Shown piece by piece: positions 18,306 through 26,999 of a stretch of DNA of 64,000 nucleotides. Where the stretch lies: contig CAJINA010000192.1 in NCBI GenBank assembly GCA_905176665.1, forward strand, positions 1 to 64,000. Reading direction: 5' to 3'. Position numbers and translations under genes: made by a program. The notes under the pieces are model-generated. The model saw nothing but the letters and a program-made list of their open reading frames with translations, did no database searches and was not told where the DNA came from. This DNA comes from Olavius algarvensis Delta 4 endosymbiont. Its GTDB lineage: Bacteria > Desulfobacterota > Desulfobacteria > Desulfobacterales > CAJINA01. Numbering within the stretch: the first letter of the stretch is position 1; each line of letters opens with the position of its first letter.

Positions 18306-18752
18306 CTATTCTGAAACGGGTTCTACCCTGAGTATGATACTTTCATAACCTACGATTTTGACAAGCGTGCCCTTTTCAATCACCTGGTCGGACTCAGTCT
18401 CGGCTTTCCACAACGCACCCTTGAATTTCACCTTGCCATACGCACCTTTGACCACCCGCTCTTCGACCGCGGCTGTCTTCCCGATAAACTCGTCCGTCAG
18501 ATCAGGTGTTTGCGCCGCGACAGCCATAAAGCGTTTTCTCAAAACCAGCAGGGTAGTAATAGAAACCACCAGGAATATCAAAATCTGGGAAAAAAGTGAC
18601 ATGTCCAGGGCCAGCAGGGCCAGGGCGGCCGCCCAAGCACCCAACCCGAAAAAGATGATAACCAGGCCGGGCACTGCAAATTCGGAAACAATCAGGACAA
18701 GCCCGATTAAGAACCAGACCATGGCAGGTTCTTTAAGAAAAGTGAAATCCAC
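18306..18752 (-). CDS. NfeD-like membrane protein (short form)
   Basis: A 148-residue protein with two or three hydrophobic segments (about 12-80) and a C-terminal OB-fold (IGKTAAVEERVVKGAYGKVKFKGALWKAETE... GTLVKIVGYESIILRVEPV). This is the short NfeD form lacking the ClpP-like protease domain. NfeD proteins pair with SPFH proteins and the partner gene follows immediately. It is likely to act in membrane quality control or microdomain organisation. Confidence 0.9.
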   Translation of the reverse strand: MDFTFLKEPAMVWFLIGLVLIVSEFAVPGLVIIFFGLGAWAAALALLALDMSLFSQILIFLVVSITTLLVLRKRFMAVAAQTPDLTDEFIGKTAAVEERVVKGAYGKVKFKGALWKAETESDQVIEKGTLVKIVGYESIILRVEPVSE

Positions 18753-19070
18753 CGGCGTGCCTCCTTGCGTGCGTGTTCAAACAGCTTTCAATACCGGTGT
18801 CAGCTTACCACTAAAAACCCTGGCATCGCTATCTTTTTCTGATCGGTGTCATGTGTGGCAATGTTACCGGACTTTAAAGCCATTATTACCGAACCGCTAC
18901 GCTACGGTCAATTATCCGGAATGCCCCCCTCCGTTGACAATATGGCGGCCGTACAGTACTTGGTTTGAGAATGGGACCTGAGCTTGAAAGCTGACGGACA
19001 ACATCGAGCGCCCCTGCCAGGTTTGATTCTCTTCGACCGCATCTAATTCTAATCCGACAAGGATAAATCT
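18753..19070. other. Divergent intergenic region, NfeD / alpha-beta hydrolase
   Basis: About 320 nt between divergent genes. The NfeD SD (AAGGAGG on the minus strand, 18760 area) is visible. No convincing promoter pair or RNA structure was identified. Confidence 0.35.
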
Positions 19071-20021
19071 ATGGCACCTGCAAAGATCCGGAAGAAAAAA
19101 CTGCTTATACCGATCACAATGGTTCTAATTATAGCCCTGCCCTGTTTCATTCCGGACCGGGAAACCACGGCAATAGATGACCAGACCCGTCGGCAAATAG
19201 GCGACAGTTTCATTCAGCTTTCAGACGGGTATACCCACTACCGCCTGGAAGGGCCGGTTGCGGGGCCACCGGTTGTCTTGATCCACGGCTTCTCCACCCC
19301 TCTTTTCAATTGGGACCATACCGTGCCCGCCCTTGTCCGCGCCGGCTTTCGGGTCCTGCGCTACGATTTGTATGGCCGCGGGGTTTCCGACCGTCCCCGG
19401 GTGAATTACACCAGGGATCTTTTCGACCGCCAATTGCTGGAACTCCTGGACGCCTTGAACGTCGGCAGCCCGGCAGACCTGGTCGGGCTGTCCATGGGCG
19501 GGGCCGTGGCTGTTATATTTGCCGCCCGCCACCCGGAGCGCGTCGGCAAACTGGCCCTGTTCGCACCGGCCGGCTTTCCGGTAAACATTCCCCTGACCGG
19601 GAAACTGGTCCGCCTGCCGGTCCTGGGAGCGTATCTACTCCGGGCGGTTGGGGACAGGTCCCTGATTGACAGTGTGCGCAAAGCATTGTATGCGCCTGAT
19701 AAGTTCCCGGAATATATTATCAAATATACAGAGCAGATGACGTACCACGGCTATAAACGGGCCCTGGCCAGCACACTGCGGCATTTCGACCTTTCCAACC
19801 AGGTAGCCGAATTTCAAAAGGCCGGTTTGCACCCCCGCCCGGTTGGACTGTTCTGGGGGCGCAACGACCAGATTGTCCCTTTCGAAAACAGTACTCGGGT
19901 GGTTGCGGCCATGCCTCGGGCAACCCTTTTCGCCCTGCCGGCAGCCGGCCACGTCCTCCCGTACGAAAATGCAGCGTCCGTAAACCCGGTCTTGGTGGAG
20001 TTTTTGGCTGCCGGCAAATAA
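19071..20021 (+). CDS. Membrane-anchored alpha/beta-hydrolase
   Basis: A 316-residue hydrolase. An N-terminal hydrophobic segment (about 9-27, LLIPITMVLIIALPCFI) is a signal anchor. The core shows VVLIHGFSTP (oxyanion loop), the nucleophile elbow GLSMGG, the acid in WGRNDQIVP and the histidine in AAGHVLPYE, giving a complete Ser-Asp-His triad. The closest general types are the MhpC/BioH-like esterases and ring-cleavage-product hydrolases, but the substrate is not predictable. It stands just upstream of the aromatic cluster yet is separated from it by about 420 nt, including that cluster's own promoter region. Confidence 0.88.
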   Translation: MAPAKIRKKKLLIPITMVLIIALPCFIPDRETTAIDDQTRRQIGDSFIQLSDGYTHYRLEGPVAGPPVVLIHGFSTPLFNWDHTVPALVRAGFRVLRYDLYGRGVSDRPRVNYTRDLFDRQLLELLDALNVGSPADLVGLSMGGAVAVIFAARHPERVGKLALFAPAGFPVNIPLTGKLVRLPVLGAYLLRAVGDRSLIDSVRKALYAPDKFPEYIIKYTEQMTYHGYKRALASTLRHFDLSNQVAEFQKAGLHPRPVGLFWGRNDQIVPFENSTRVVAAMPRATLFALPAAGHVLPYENAASVNPVLVEFLAAGK

Positions 20022-20444
20022 AACAGCCGTCGCCGGCTACATTCGGTATGGCCATTTACGGGTGCCCATACCGGAAGATCCCGCAGGCAGGCACCGTCCG
20101 GTTTGCCTGGCCATTCACAACATGCGCACAGTTCAAATTCACGCCATCAAGTTCCCGAAACCCGTCTCCGGAATTCATAATGAACCGGCTATATTGTGAC
20201 TGCTTATCGGGCATACCGAAGAAAACCCCGACAATACATGACATTTTGGCCCCCTTCCTATTATATAAGAATGACACAGCGTTAGAGAGCCCTTGGTTGC
20301 CTCCCCGTTTACCATCTTTTTTCTTGACAAATTTCTGAGTAGCTGCAATGTAGCTTCAATATAAATACACGTCCCCCAATGAATGAACAGTCTTTAGTCA
20401 TGTAACACCAATTCAGGTAAGACCTTTTTAAAGGGAGGAAAATT
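20022..20444 (+). other. Leader and intergenic region before bamA
   Basis: About 420 nt. It holds an 8-bp inverted repeat with a 14-nt loop (20044-20051 / 20066-20073) just after the hydrolase gene but without a T-run, the TTGACA/operator region (20324-20355), and a bamA leader of about 90 nt ending in SD GGGAGGA. No gene is seen. Confidence 0.4.
20324..20355 (+). promoter_or_regulatory. Candidate promoter and operator of the aromatic-degradation cluster
   Basis: A perfect TTGACA (20324-20329) is followed by GTAGCTGCAATGTAGCT (20339-20355), an imperfect palindrome (AGCTGCA-A-TGTAGCT, one mismatch between arms). The motif covers the position where the -10 box should be, 90 nt before the bamA start. 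The same arrangement, with 15 of 17 motif bases identical, precedes dctP on the other strand. A repressor overlapping the -10 is the simplest reading. Confidence 0.55.
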
Positions 20445-21575
20445 ATGTCTGATTTAAGTTGGTTACCGAGAGAATCCGGAAGCAAAAACCATTTTCTCTG
20501 GGGAGAGGAGCACTTTTCCTCCACCGCCCCGGGTGTCATTTACGAGAAAAAACCCGTGGTTGATCGCCAGGGCAATGCCATCGAGGGCGTTTACTCCGCC
20601 TGGATCACCCTGAACAACCCGAAACAATACAATTCCTATACGACCGAGATGGTCAAAGGCGTCATCGCTGGGTTTCAGCAGGCATCCGCGGACAGTTCGG
20701 TAGTCGCCGCCGTTTTTACCGCAATGGGCGACAGGGCCTTCTGCACGGGCGGCAACACTAAGGAATATGCTGAATATTACGCCGGGCGTCCCAATGAGTA
20801 CGGCCTTTATATGGACCTTTTCAATGCTATGGTCGACAGCATCCTGGGCTGTAAAAAACCGACCATCTGCCGGGTCAACGGCATGCGGATCGCCGGCGGA
20901 CAGGAAATCGGCATGGCCTGCGATATCACCATTTCCAGCGACCTGGCTATTTTTGGGCAGGCCGGTCCAAAACATGGCAGTGCCCCTGACGGCGGCAGCA
21001 CTGATTTCCTGCCCTGGATGCTGCCCATGGAACTGGCTATGTGGAATTGTGTCTCCTGCGAAATGTGGAGCGCCTACCGCATGAAACAACTCGGTCTTAT
21101 CTCCAAATGCGTACCGGTTATTAAAGACGGAGAAAAATGGGTGCGTAACCCGGGGGTGATCACCGATACTTACCTTGATGACGGCGAAATTGTTTACGGT
21201 GAGTTCAAAAGAGGTGCAGCGGCCAAAGAGGCCCGCGATTTCGTGATGAGTGCCACCACAGATTTCGAAAAACTCGACCTGGAGCTTAATAATATACTAT
21301 TGACTTTCACCAATCTATTCCCGGGCTGCCTTATAAAAAGCGTTGAGGGCATTCGTCTGAAGAAAAAGTATTTCTGGGATCAGGCCAAGGTCATCAACCG
21401 CCACTGGCTGGGCGCCAATATGAACTACGAAGCCTACCTGGGCTTCAATGCCTTCAACACCAAAAAGATAACGGGGCAGGACACAATCGATTTCATTGAA
21501 TATCGACAGCGTCAAGCCGAAGGCGCCGCTTTCGATACGGAATTCATGGCGGCCGTCCTGGGGAAACCCCAGTAG
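20445..21575 (+). CDS. bamA: 6-oxocyclohex-1-ene-1-carbonyl-CoA hydrolase (ring-opening), BamA/Oah
   Basis: Crotonase-superfamily hydrolase of 376 residues that opens the alicyclic ring of 6-oxocyclohexene-carbonyl-CoA to 3-hydroxypimelyl-CoA in anaerobic aromatic degradation. The length (ordinary crotonases are about 260) and the segments WLPRESGSKNHFLWGEEH, WITLNNPKQYNSY, DRAFCTGGNTKEYAEYYAGRP, MRIAGGQEIGMACDITISSD and GSAPDGGSTDFLPW are characteristic of BamA/Oah, a marker gene for this pathway. SD GGGAGGA precedes the ATG. It is the first gene of a sixteen-gene plus-strand cluster that also has dch and had homologues, so the three ring-modifying steps after dearomatisation are all encoded here. 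Confidence 0.96.
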   Translation: MSDLSWLPRESGSKNHFLWGEEHFSSTAPGVIYEKKPVVDRQGNAIEGVYSAWITLNNPKQYNSYTTEMVKGVIAGFQQASADSSVVAAVFTAMGDRAFCTGGNTKEYAEYYAGRPNEYGLYMDLFNAMVDSILGCKKPTICRVNGMRIAGGQEIGMACDITISSDLAIFGQAGPKHGSAPDGGSTDFLPWMLPMELAMWNCVSCEMWSAYRMKQLGLISKCVPVIKDGEKWVRNPGVITDTYLDDGEIVYGEFKRGAAAKEARDFVMSATTDFEKLDLELNNILLTFTNLFPGCLIKSVEGIRLKKKYFWDQAKVINRHWLGANMNYEAYLGFNAFNTKKITGQDTIDFIEYRQRQAEGAAFDTEFMAAVLGKPQ

Positions 21576-21632
21576 GAAAGCAAGGGTGAAGTGACCTTAG
21601 ATCACTTTTAACTATAATCTTTTGGAGGCCAT

Positions 21633-22382
21633 ATGCTGCTTGAAGGAAAAAATGCCATTGTTACCGGCGGCTCTGCAGGGATAGGCGCCGCGACGTCACT
21701 GGAACTGGCGCGCGAGGGCGCCAATGTTTGTTTAACCTACCGGAAACACGAGGCTGAAGCCAAAGAATTCGCCCAACAGATAATTGATATGGGCTGTAAG
21801 GCCATCGCTGTCCATTGTGATATCGCTCAATTTGACGCGGCTGAAAATGTCGTAAAGACCGCCCTGGAAACGTTCGGGAGCCTTGACATCCTTGTGAACA
21901 ACGCCGGCATGAACTGGGACGGGGTCTGCTGGAAAATGAGCGAAGAACAGTGGGACCGGGTGCTGGAAGTCAACCTGAAAGGCTACTTCAATTTCACCCG
22001 CCATGCGGCACCCCTTTTTAAAGAACAAAAATACGGCAAAATCATAAATGTCACCTCCATCAACGGTCTGCGGGGAAAATTTGGCCAGACCAATTACTCG
22101 GCTTCCAAAGCGGGCATCATCGGCTACACCAAGGCCGTTGCCAAAGAACTGGGGGCTTTCGGCGTTAACGTGAATGCGGTGGCGCCCGGCCTGATAGAAA
22201 CCCAGATGCTCAAGGAATCCGAAGCCCGCGACAAGATCATCGACATGGCCATGGGCGAAATTGTACTCAAACGGGTTGGCCAACCGGAAGACTTGGCCCA
22301 TGTGGTGACGTTCCTGGCCTCTGACCGGGCCCGGCACGTCACCGGTGAAATCATCAAAGTCGACGGCGGCCAGTACATATAA
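21633..22382 (+). CDS. Short-chain dehydrogenase/reductase, FabG-like; candidate 3-hydroxyacyl-CoA dehydrogenase
   Basis: A 249-residue classical SDR: cofactor loop TGGSAGIG at 11-18, NNAG (about 89-92), catalytic Ser about 142 in NVTSING, Y155 and K159 in YSASK. The C-terminal GEIIKVDGGQYI is typical of FabG-like enzymes. Its place between bamA and a thiolase suggests oxidation of a 3-hydroxyacyl-CoA such as 3-hydroxypimelyl-CoA, the BamA product; the HCDH-crotonase fusion further down is the competing candidate. SD GGAGG is seven nt before the ATG. Confidence 0.85.
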   Translation: MLLEGKNAIVTGGSAGIGAATSLELAREGANVCLTYRKHEAEAKEFAQQIIDMGCKAIAVHCDIAQFDAAENVVKTALETFGSLDILVNNAGMNWDGVCWKMSEEQWDRVLEVNLKGYFNFTRHAAPLFKEQKYGKIINVTSINGLRGKFGQTNYSASKAGIIGYTKAVAKELGAFGVNVNAVAPGLIETQMLKESEARDKIIDMAMGEIVLKRVGQPEDLAHVVTFLASDRARHVTGEIIKVDGGQYI

Positions 22383-22421
22383 GGCCCGTACCATAACCAA
22401 ACCCACCAGTAGAGGATACAT

Positions 22422-23588
22422 ATGAAAAAAGTTGCCATTATCGGTGTGGGGCAAAGCAAGTTTGTCAGAAGTTATCCGGGATCCATTCGCGAGCTCGCTT
22501 TTGAAGGATTCAAGAACGCAATCGGAGATGCCGGTGTTAAACCCGCTGAGATTGACGCATCGGTTGTCTGCAGCGCCCCGGAATATGACAAGCAGCGCTC
22601 TCCTTCGGGCATTTTCGCCGAATACCTGGGTCTGAACCCCGGCCCCACCTTCTATGTGGAAACCCTGTGTTCATCCAGCAGCACCGGGCTCAAGCTGGCC
22701 TATTCGCTGGTCGCCTCCGGGCTGCATGACGTGGTGGCGGTACTCGGGTTTCAAAAGATGTCGGAAATATCTTCGGCCGAGTCCCAGGAACGCATGGGGC
22801 GCGGTGCCGATATCCAGTGGGAAAGCCCGTTTGGCACCATGATGCCGGCCTATTACGCCATGTACGCCCAGGCCCACATGGACAAGTACGGTACCACCCA
22901 CGAAGACTTGGCCGCTATCCGTGTCAAGGCGGCCACTTACGGCCAGTTGAATGAAATGGCCGTCTATCGCAAACCTGTGAACATGGAAGACTTCACGGAC
23001 AAGGAAAGCCGGATGCGGTACCCGGTGGCCAGCCCGCTGCGGGTCGGCGACTGTTGTGCCAATGCCGACGGCAGTTCGTGCCTGATTGTAGCCAGCGAGG
23101 AAAAAGCCAAGGCCTTCAGCACCAAGCCGGTTTGGATCCGCGGCGTCGGCGCGGCGTCGGCCAGCGTCAATCTAACCGGCCGGGACTTATTTACCGGGCT
23201 GGCCGTAGCCAAGCAGGCCGCTGAGCAGGCCTACGCCATGGCTGGCGTGACCGCCCAGGATATCGATGTGGCCGAAGTGCACGACTGTTTCACAATCGCC
23301 GAGATGATGGCTTATGAAAACCTCGGCTTCGCCAAGCCCGGAGAGGGCCGTGACCTGATTCAAAACAAGGAGACCTACAAAGAAGGGAAGATCCCGGTCA
23401 ATGTTGACGGCGGTCTGCTCTCCAAAGGCCACCCCATCGGTGCTACCGGCGGATCCCAGATCCGGACAGTCGTGCTGCAGCTGAGGGGTGAAGCCGGTGA
23501 TATTCAGGTCCCCAATCCGGAAATCGGGCTGGTCCACAATATCGGCGGCGTCGGTCTTTACGGCAATGTAACTATTTTAGGGAGATAA
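22422..23588 (+). CDS. Thiolase (SCP-x / BbsB-like, needs a DUF35 partner)
   Basis: A 388-residue thiolase of the non-condensing, SCP-x-like group: IGVGQSKFVRS at the N-terminus, nucleophile C83 in ETLCSSSSTG, and KGHPIGATGGSQ plus VHNIGGVG towards the C-terminus. Thiolases of this group, for example BbsB of anaerobic toluene degradation, work with an OB-fold DUF35 protein encoded next door, and here that gene follows with a 2-nt gap. The likely reaction is CoA-dependent cleavage of a 3-oxoacyl-CoA, for example 3-oxopimelyl-CoA to glutaryl-CoA plus acetyl-CoA; the substrate is inference. Confidence 0.88.
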   Translation: MKKVAIIGVGQSKFVRSYPGSIRELAFEGFKNAIGDAGVKPAEIDASVVCSAPEYDKQRSPSGIFAEYLGLNPGPTFYVETLCSSSSTGLKLAYSLVASGLHDVVAVLGFQKMSEISSAESQERMGRGADIQWESPFGTMMPAYYAMYAQAHMDKYGTTHEDLAAIRVKAATYGQLNEMAVYRKPVNMEDFTDKESRMRYPVASPLRVGDCCANADGSSCLIVASEEKAKAFSTKPVWIRGVGAASASVNLTGRDLFTGLAVAKQAAEQAYAMAGVTAQDIDVAEVHDCFTIAEMMAYENLGFAKPGEGRDLIQNKETYKEGKIPVNVDGGLLSKGHPIGATGGSQIRTVVLQLRGEAGDIQVPNPEIGLVHNIGGVGLYGNVTILGR

Positions 23589-23590
23589 CC

Positions 23591-24025
23591 ATGGGCAAAA
23601 AACCTGACAAAGATATCAGATTCAGCAAATTCGGCACAGTCAGCTTTACCCAGACAACCGGGGTCAATGATTTCGTAGACCACCTTGAAGACAGCAAGGT
23701 GATGGGAACCCGCTGCCCGGCCTGCAACCTTTCCTTCTTTCCGCCCCGCAGGGACTGCTGCGGGTGCCTATCCAGCGACCTGGAGTGGTTCGAGGTCGCC
23801 GGCACCGGCAAATTGGTCACCTACAGCCAGTTAAAATTTGGTCCGATTGGATTTGAAGAAGACCTGCCCTACTCCATCGCGCTGCTTGATTACGGCGATT
23901 ACAGAGTTTTCGGGCGTATCGCCGACGAGGTGGCCCAGGAAGACATCAAGATCGGCATGCCCATGAAAACCGTGGTCAATACGCTTTCCAACGGGCAATT
24001 GAACTACGTCTTCCAGAAAACCTGA
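23591..24025 (+). CDS. DUF35 / OB-fold protein with zinc ribbon, thiolase partner (BbsA-like)
   Basis: A 144-residue protein. The zinc ribbon GTRCPACNLSFFPPRRDCCGC (C-x2-C then CCxC) is followed by an OB-fold (WFEVAGTGKLVTYSQLKF ... DYRVFGRIADE). Proteins of this family are obligate or stimulatory partners of SCP-x-type thiolases (BbsA with BbsB; archaeal DUF35 with thiolase and HMG-CoA synthase). Its start lies 2 nt after the thiolase stop, and its SD (GGGAGA) is inside the thiolase end, so the two are made together. Confidence 0.9.
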   Translation: MGKKPDKDIRFSKFGTVSFTQTTGVNDFVDHLEDSKVMGTRCPACNLSFFPPRRDCCGCLSSDLEWFEVAGTGKLVTYSQLKFGPIGFEEDLPYSIALLDYGDYRVFGRIADEVAQEDIKIGMPMKTVVNTLSNGQLNYVFQKT

Positions 24026-24061
24026 CCAACCCGGAAACCATTATCATATGAGGTATTGCCA

Positions 24062-24832
24062 ATGACATCACCTGACCATTTGAAAGTGGAAACGGCCGAC
24101 GGCGTGGCCCGCATCACCCTGGCGCGGCCCAAACACAACGTGCTGAATATCGACATGATGAATGAACTCAACACGGAACTGGCGGCCCTGTTGGACAACC
24201 AGGGTCTCAAATGTGTCCTGCTCCTGGGCGAGGGCCCCAGCTGGTGTGCCGGGGTAGAAGTCGCCGACCACAAGCCGGAAATGGTGGATGACATGATCGC
24301 CACCTTCAGCCGGATTTTCGAGTTGCTTGATCAACTCGAAGTGCCGGTTATAGCCGGGGTGCACGGGGCTTGCCTGGGCGGCGGCATGGAACTGGCCATT
24401 GCCTGCGATATCGTGGTGGCCTCTGAGAAGGCTCTGTTCGGACAGCCGGAAATCAAACTGGGCTTTTTCCCGCCATACGCGGCCGTCCGGCTCCCGGCCC
24501 TGGTGGGTCCGGCCCGGGCCATTGAAATCTGCACGACCGGCAAACGGTACAGTGCCGCCGAGGCCAAAGACATGGGGATGGCCGCTTACTGCGTCGCTGA
24601 AACGGATTTCGAAAATGCCCTGGCCGGCCTGGTCAAGGAAATCAGCCACTGCAGCCCCCTGGTCATTCGCCTGAACAAGCGCGCCGTGAAGCAAAATGTC
24701 GGCAAGCCGTTTGCAGATGCCATGGCGGGAGCCAATGACCTGTTTTTGAATACGCTTATGAAAACCGGCGATACCCTGGAAGGTATCGCCAGTTTCGAAG
24801 AGAAACGCCGTCCTGTGTGGAAGAACTGTTAA
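24062..24832 (+). CDS. dch: Cyclohexa-1,5-diene-1-carbonyl-CoA hydratase, Dch/BamR
   Basis: A crotonase of 256 residues that adds water to the dienoyl-CoA formed by benzoyl-CoA reductase. The ATG at 24062 is used (MTSPDHLKVET), after an AGGT ribosome-binding element; a TTG six nt upstream is in frame but less likely. Dch-like segments are RPKHNVLNIDMMNEL, GVEVADHKPEMVDDMI, GACLGGGMELAIACDIVVASE and FGQPEIKLGFFPPYAAVRLP. The GVEVADH motif is the element that sets Dch apart from ordinary enoyl-CoA hydratases. It stands with bamA and had in the same cluster. Confidence 0.9.
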   Translation: MTSPDHLKVETADGVARITLARPKHNVLNIDMMNELNTELAALLDNQGLKCVLLLGEGPSWCAGVEVADHKPEMVDDMIATFSRIFELLDQLEVPVIAGVHGACLGGGMELAIACDIVVASEKALFGQPEIKLGFFPPYAAVRLPALVGPARAIEICTTGKRYSAAEAKDMGMAAYCVAETDFENALAGLVKEISHCSPLVIRLNKRAVKQNVGKPFADAMAGANDLFLNTLMKTGDTLEGIASFEEKRRPVWKNC

Positions 24833-24858
24833 CCAACGACCATGGGGAGGTCTTAAGA

Positions 24859-26898
24859 ATGTCTCAGATTAACAAAATCGGTGTAATCGGTGCAGGCAAT
24901 ATGGGCAGCGGCATTGCCCAGAAAATAGCCCAGGAAGGCATCAATGTCGTCATGATCGATATCAAGGACGAATTCGTGCAGCGCGGACTGGATACCATTA
25001 AAACACTCCTGGGTGAGGCCGTGGAGCGCAGGATCTTTACCCCGGAAAAAGTCGACGAAATTGTCTCCCGTGTCACTGCGACCACCGATTTCAACGCCGT
25101 TGCCGATGCAGACCTGGTCATCGAGGCGGTTTTCGAAGACAAGCAGGTTAAATCCGATCTATTTACAAAGCTGGATGCCCTTTGTGACGCGAAAACAATT
25201 CTCGCCACTAACACTTCCAGCTTTTTCGTCCGCGATTTTGCCAAGCTGACCAACCGTCCCGATCGTTTCGTAGGGTATCACTATTTCTTCCATCCTGCAA
25301 AAAACCGGCTACTGGAAGTCATACCGCACGAAGGCACCAGCCAGGAAACCCTGGAAAAATCACTGTTGGCCGCCAAGCTGCACGGCAAGACCTCCATTCT
25401 GGTCAAGGATGCCCCGGGTTTCGCGGTAAACCGGTTCTTTGTACCCTTTCTCAACGAGGCTACCCGGATGCTCGAGGAGGGGCTGGCCAACATACCCACC
25501 ATCGAGGAGGCCAGCAAACGAGCCTTCAAGATCGGCATGGGCGCGTTTGTCCTGATGAATGTCACCGGCGTTCCCATTGCCCTGCATGCGGCGACCACGC
25601 TCGGCGAGGAACTGGGGCCTTTTTACGCCCCCAGTAAAACCCTGGCCGATCAGGTGGCAAAGGGTGAAAATTGGAACCTGGACGGAGACATAGACGAATC
25701 CAAGATGGAGGCTCTGATGGATCGTTTCTACGGCGTCTGTCTCGGTGTTTCCGCCGCCCTCGTCGACGAGGAGGTCGCCACCATTGAAGACACGGACCGG
25801 GGGGCCAAGATCGGACTGCGCTGGATCCAGGGCCCGTTTGAGATCATGAACAAAATCGGCATCGACAAGACCTATGCCTGCGTCGCCGCCATCTGCGAGA
25901 AGTACCCGGATTTCAAGATGCCGCAGGTCCTTGAAAAACAAAAGGCCGCCGGTAAACCATTTGAATTCAAACTGGTGGATCTCGATGTCAAGGGCGATAC
26001 GGCCTGGCTGACCATCAACCGGCCGGAAGCAATGAACGCATTGAACGAAGGCGTCTTCGCCCAACTGGAAGAGAAGTTCTCCGCAGCGGAACAGGATCCG
26101 GCGGTCAAAGCAATCGTCATCCAGGGCGCTGGTAAAGCCTTTGTCGCCGGTGCGGATATCCGCTATTTCGTTAAGAACATCAAAGCGGACAAGATCCAGG
26201 ATATTGTTGATTTCACCCGGGCCGGCCATGAAACCCTCTTGAAAATCGAAAACAGCGCCAAACTGACGATCTGCCTGCTCGACGGCCTGTCGCTGGGCGG
26301 CGGCAGCGAACTGGCCCTGGCGTGCCAGGCCATCGTGGCCACGCCGGCGGGCTCCATGGCGTTCCCGGAAACCGGCATCGGCATCTTCCCGGGACTGGGC
26401 GGCATGCTGCGGTTTGCCAAGCACACCTCCCCGGCCCTGGCCAAGTACTACACATTTACCGGGGCCCCCATAAAAGCAACGGATGCCCAGACACTGGGCA
26501 TTATCACCCGTTTGGTGCCGCCCGCAGAAATTGAATCCGCAATTGCCGAACTGGTACGCCAGGGTACCTCAGACAAATACCAGCCGCGCGATATCCCGAC
26601 ACCCTACAGCGGTTACGCCGCCCTGTGTGAAGCAGGGAATATCGACCAGCTACTCGGCGGCCAGGCGCCGGCGGGCACCGACGAGGCCCTGGCTGCCAAA
26701 ACCGCCAAGGTGGTCGGCTTCAAGGCACCTTTGGCGCTTAAAATGGCCAATGAGATCATAGATGCCCAGGCCGATCAGTCCATCGCGGACGGCGTCGAGA
26801 CCGAACTGGGACGCTTAGCAGAGATATTTGCCACCGCCGACGCCCTGGAAGGCCTCTCGTCAGCCGGTCGCAAAAGACCCGAATTCAAAGGCAATTGA
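24859..26898 (+). CDS. 3-hydroxyacyl-CoA dehydrogenase / enoyl-CoA hydratase fusion
   Basis: A 679-residue bifunctional beta-oxidation enzyme. The start is the ATG at 24859 (MSQINKIGVIGAGNMGSG), with SD GGGAGG; an upstream GTG in frame would overlap the dch end. The N-terminal half is HCDH with NAD-binding GAGNMGSG, TNTSSF, YHYFFHPAKNRLLEV and DAPGFAVNRF. The C-terminal part (about 375-679) is a crotonase with NRPEAMNALN, GAGKAFVAGADI and LDGLSLGGGSELALAC. The order (dehydrogenase first) is the reverse of FadB. It can carry out two consecutive steps on pimelyl- or glutaryl-type CoA esters; the substrate is not determined. Confidence 0.92.
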   Translation: MSQINKIGVIGAGNMGSGIAQKIAQEGINVVMIDIKDEFVQRGLDTIKTLLGEAVERRIFTPEKVDEIVSRVTATTDFNAVADADLVIEAVFEDKQVKSDLFTKLDALCDAKTILATNTSSFFVRDFAKLTNRPDRFVGYHYFFHPAKNRLLEVIPHEGTSQETLEKSLLAAKLHGKTSILVKDAPGFAVNRFFVPFLNEATRMLEEGLANIPTIEEASKRAFKIGMGAFVLMNVTGVPIALHAATTLGEELGPFYAPSKTLADQVAKGENWNLDGDIDESKMEALMDRFYGVCLGVSAALVDEEVATIEDTDRGAKIGLRWIQGPFEIMNKIGIDKTYACVAAICEKYPDFKMPQVLEKQKAAGKPFEFKLVDLDVKGDTAWLTINRPEAMNALNEGVFAQLEEKFSAAEQDPAVKAIVIQGAGKAFVAGADIRYFVKNIKADKIQDIVDFTRAGHETLLKIENSAKLTICLLDGLSLGGGSELALACQAIVATPAGSMAFPETGIGIFPGLGGMLRFAKHTSPALAKYYTFTGAPIKATDAQTLGIITRLVPPAEIESAIAELVRQGTSDKYQPRDIPTPYSGYAALCEAGNIDQLLGGQAPAGTDEALAAKTAKVVGFKAPLALKMANEIIDAQADQSIADGVETELGRLAEIFATADALEGLSSAGRKRPEFKGN

Positions 26899-26999
26899 TA
26901 GGATTTACACACAGGTTATAACCTGACACCCGGATAGGACGGTGACCAGAGATGCCACCGTCACCGGTAATCCGAATGGAAACAAAAGGAGTGACGAAG

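Noticed and set aside
20044-20073. 8-bp inverted repeat after the alpha/beta-hydrolase gene as a terminator
   Set aside because: The loop is 14 nt and no T-run follows; not convincing as a rho-independent terminator.
25360-26424. Minus-strand frame of 354 codons opposite the HCDH-crotonase gene
   Set aside because: Antisense shadow; composition (His/Gly/Arg-rich) is typical of a complement of a coding strand.
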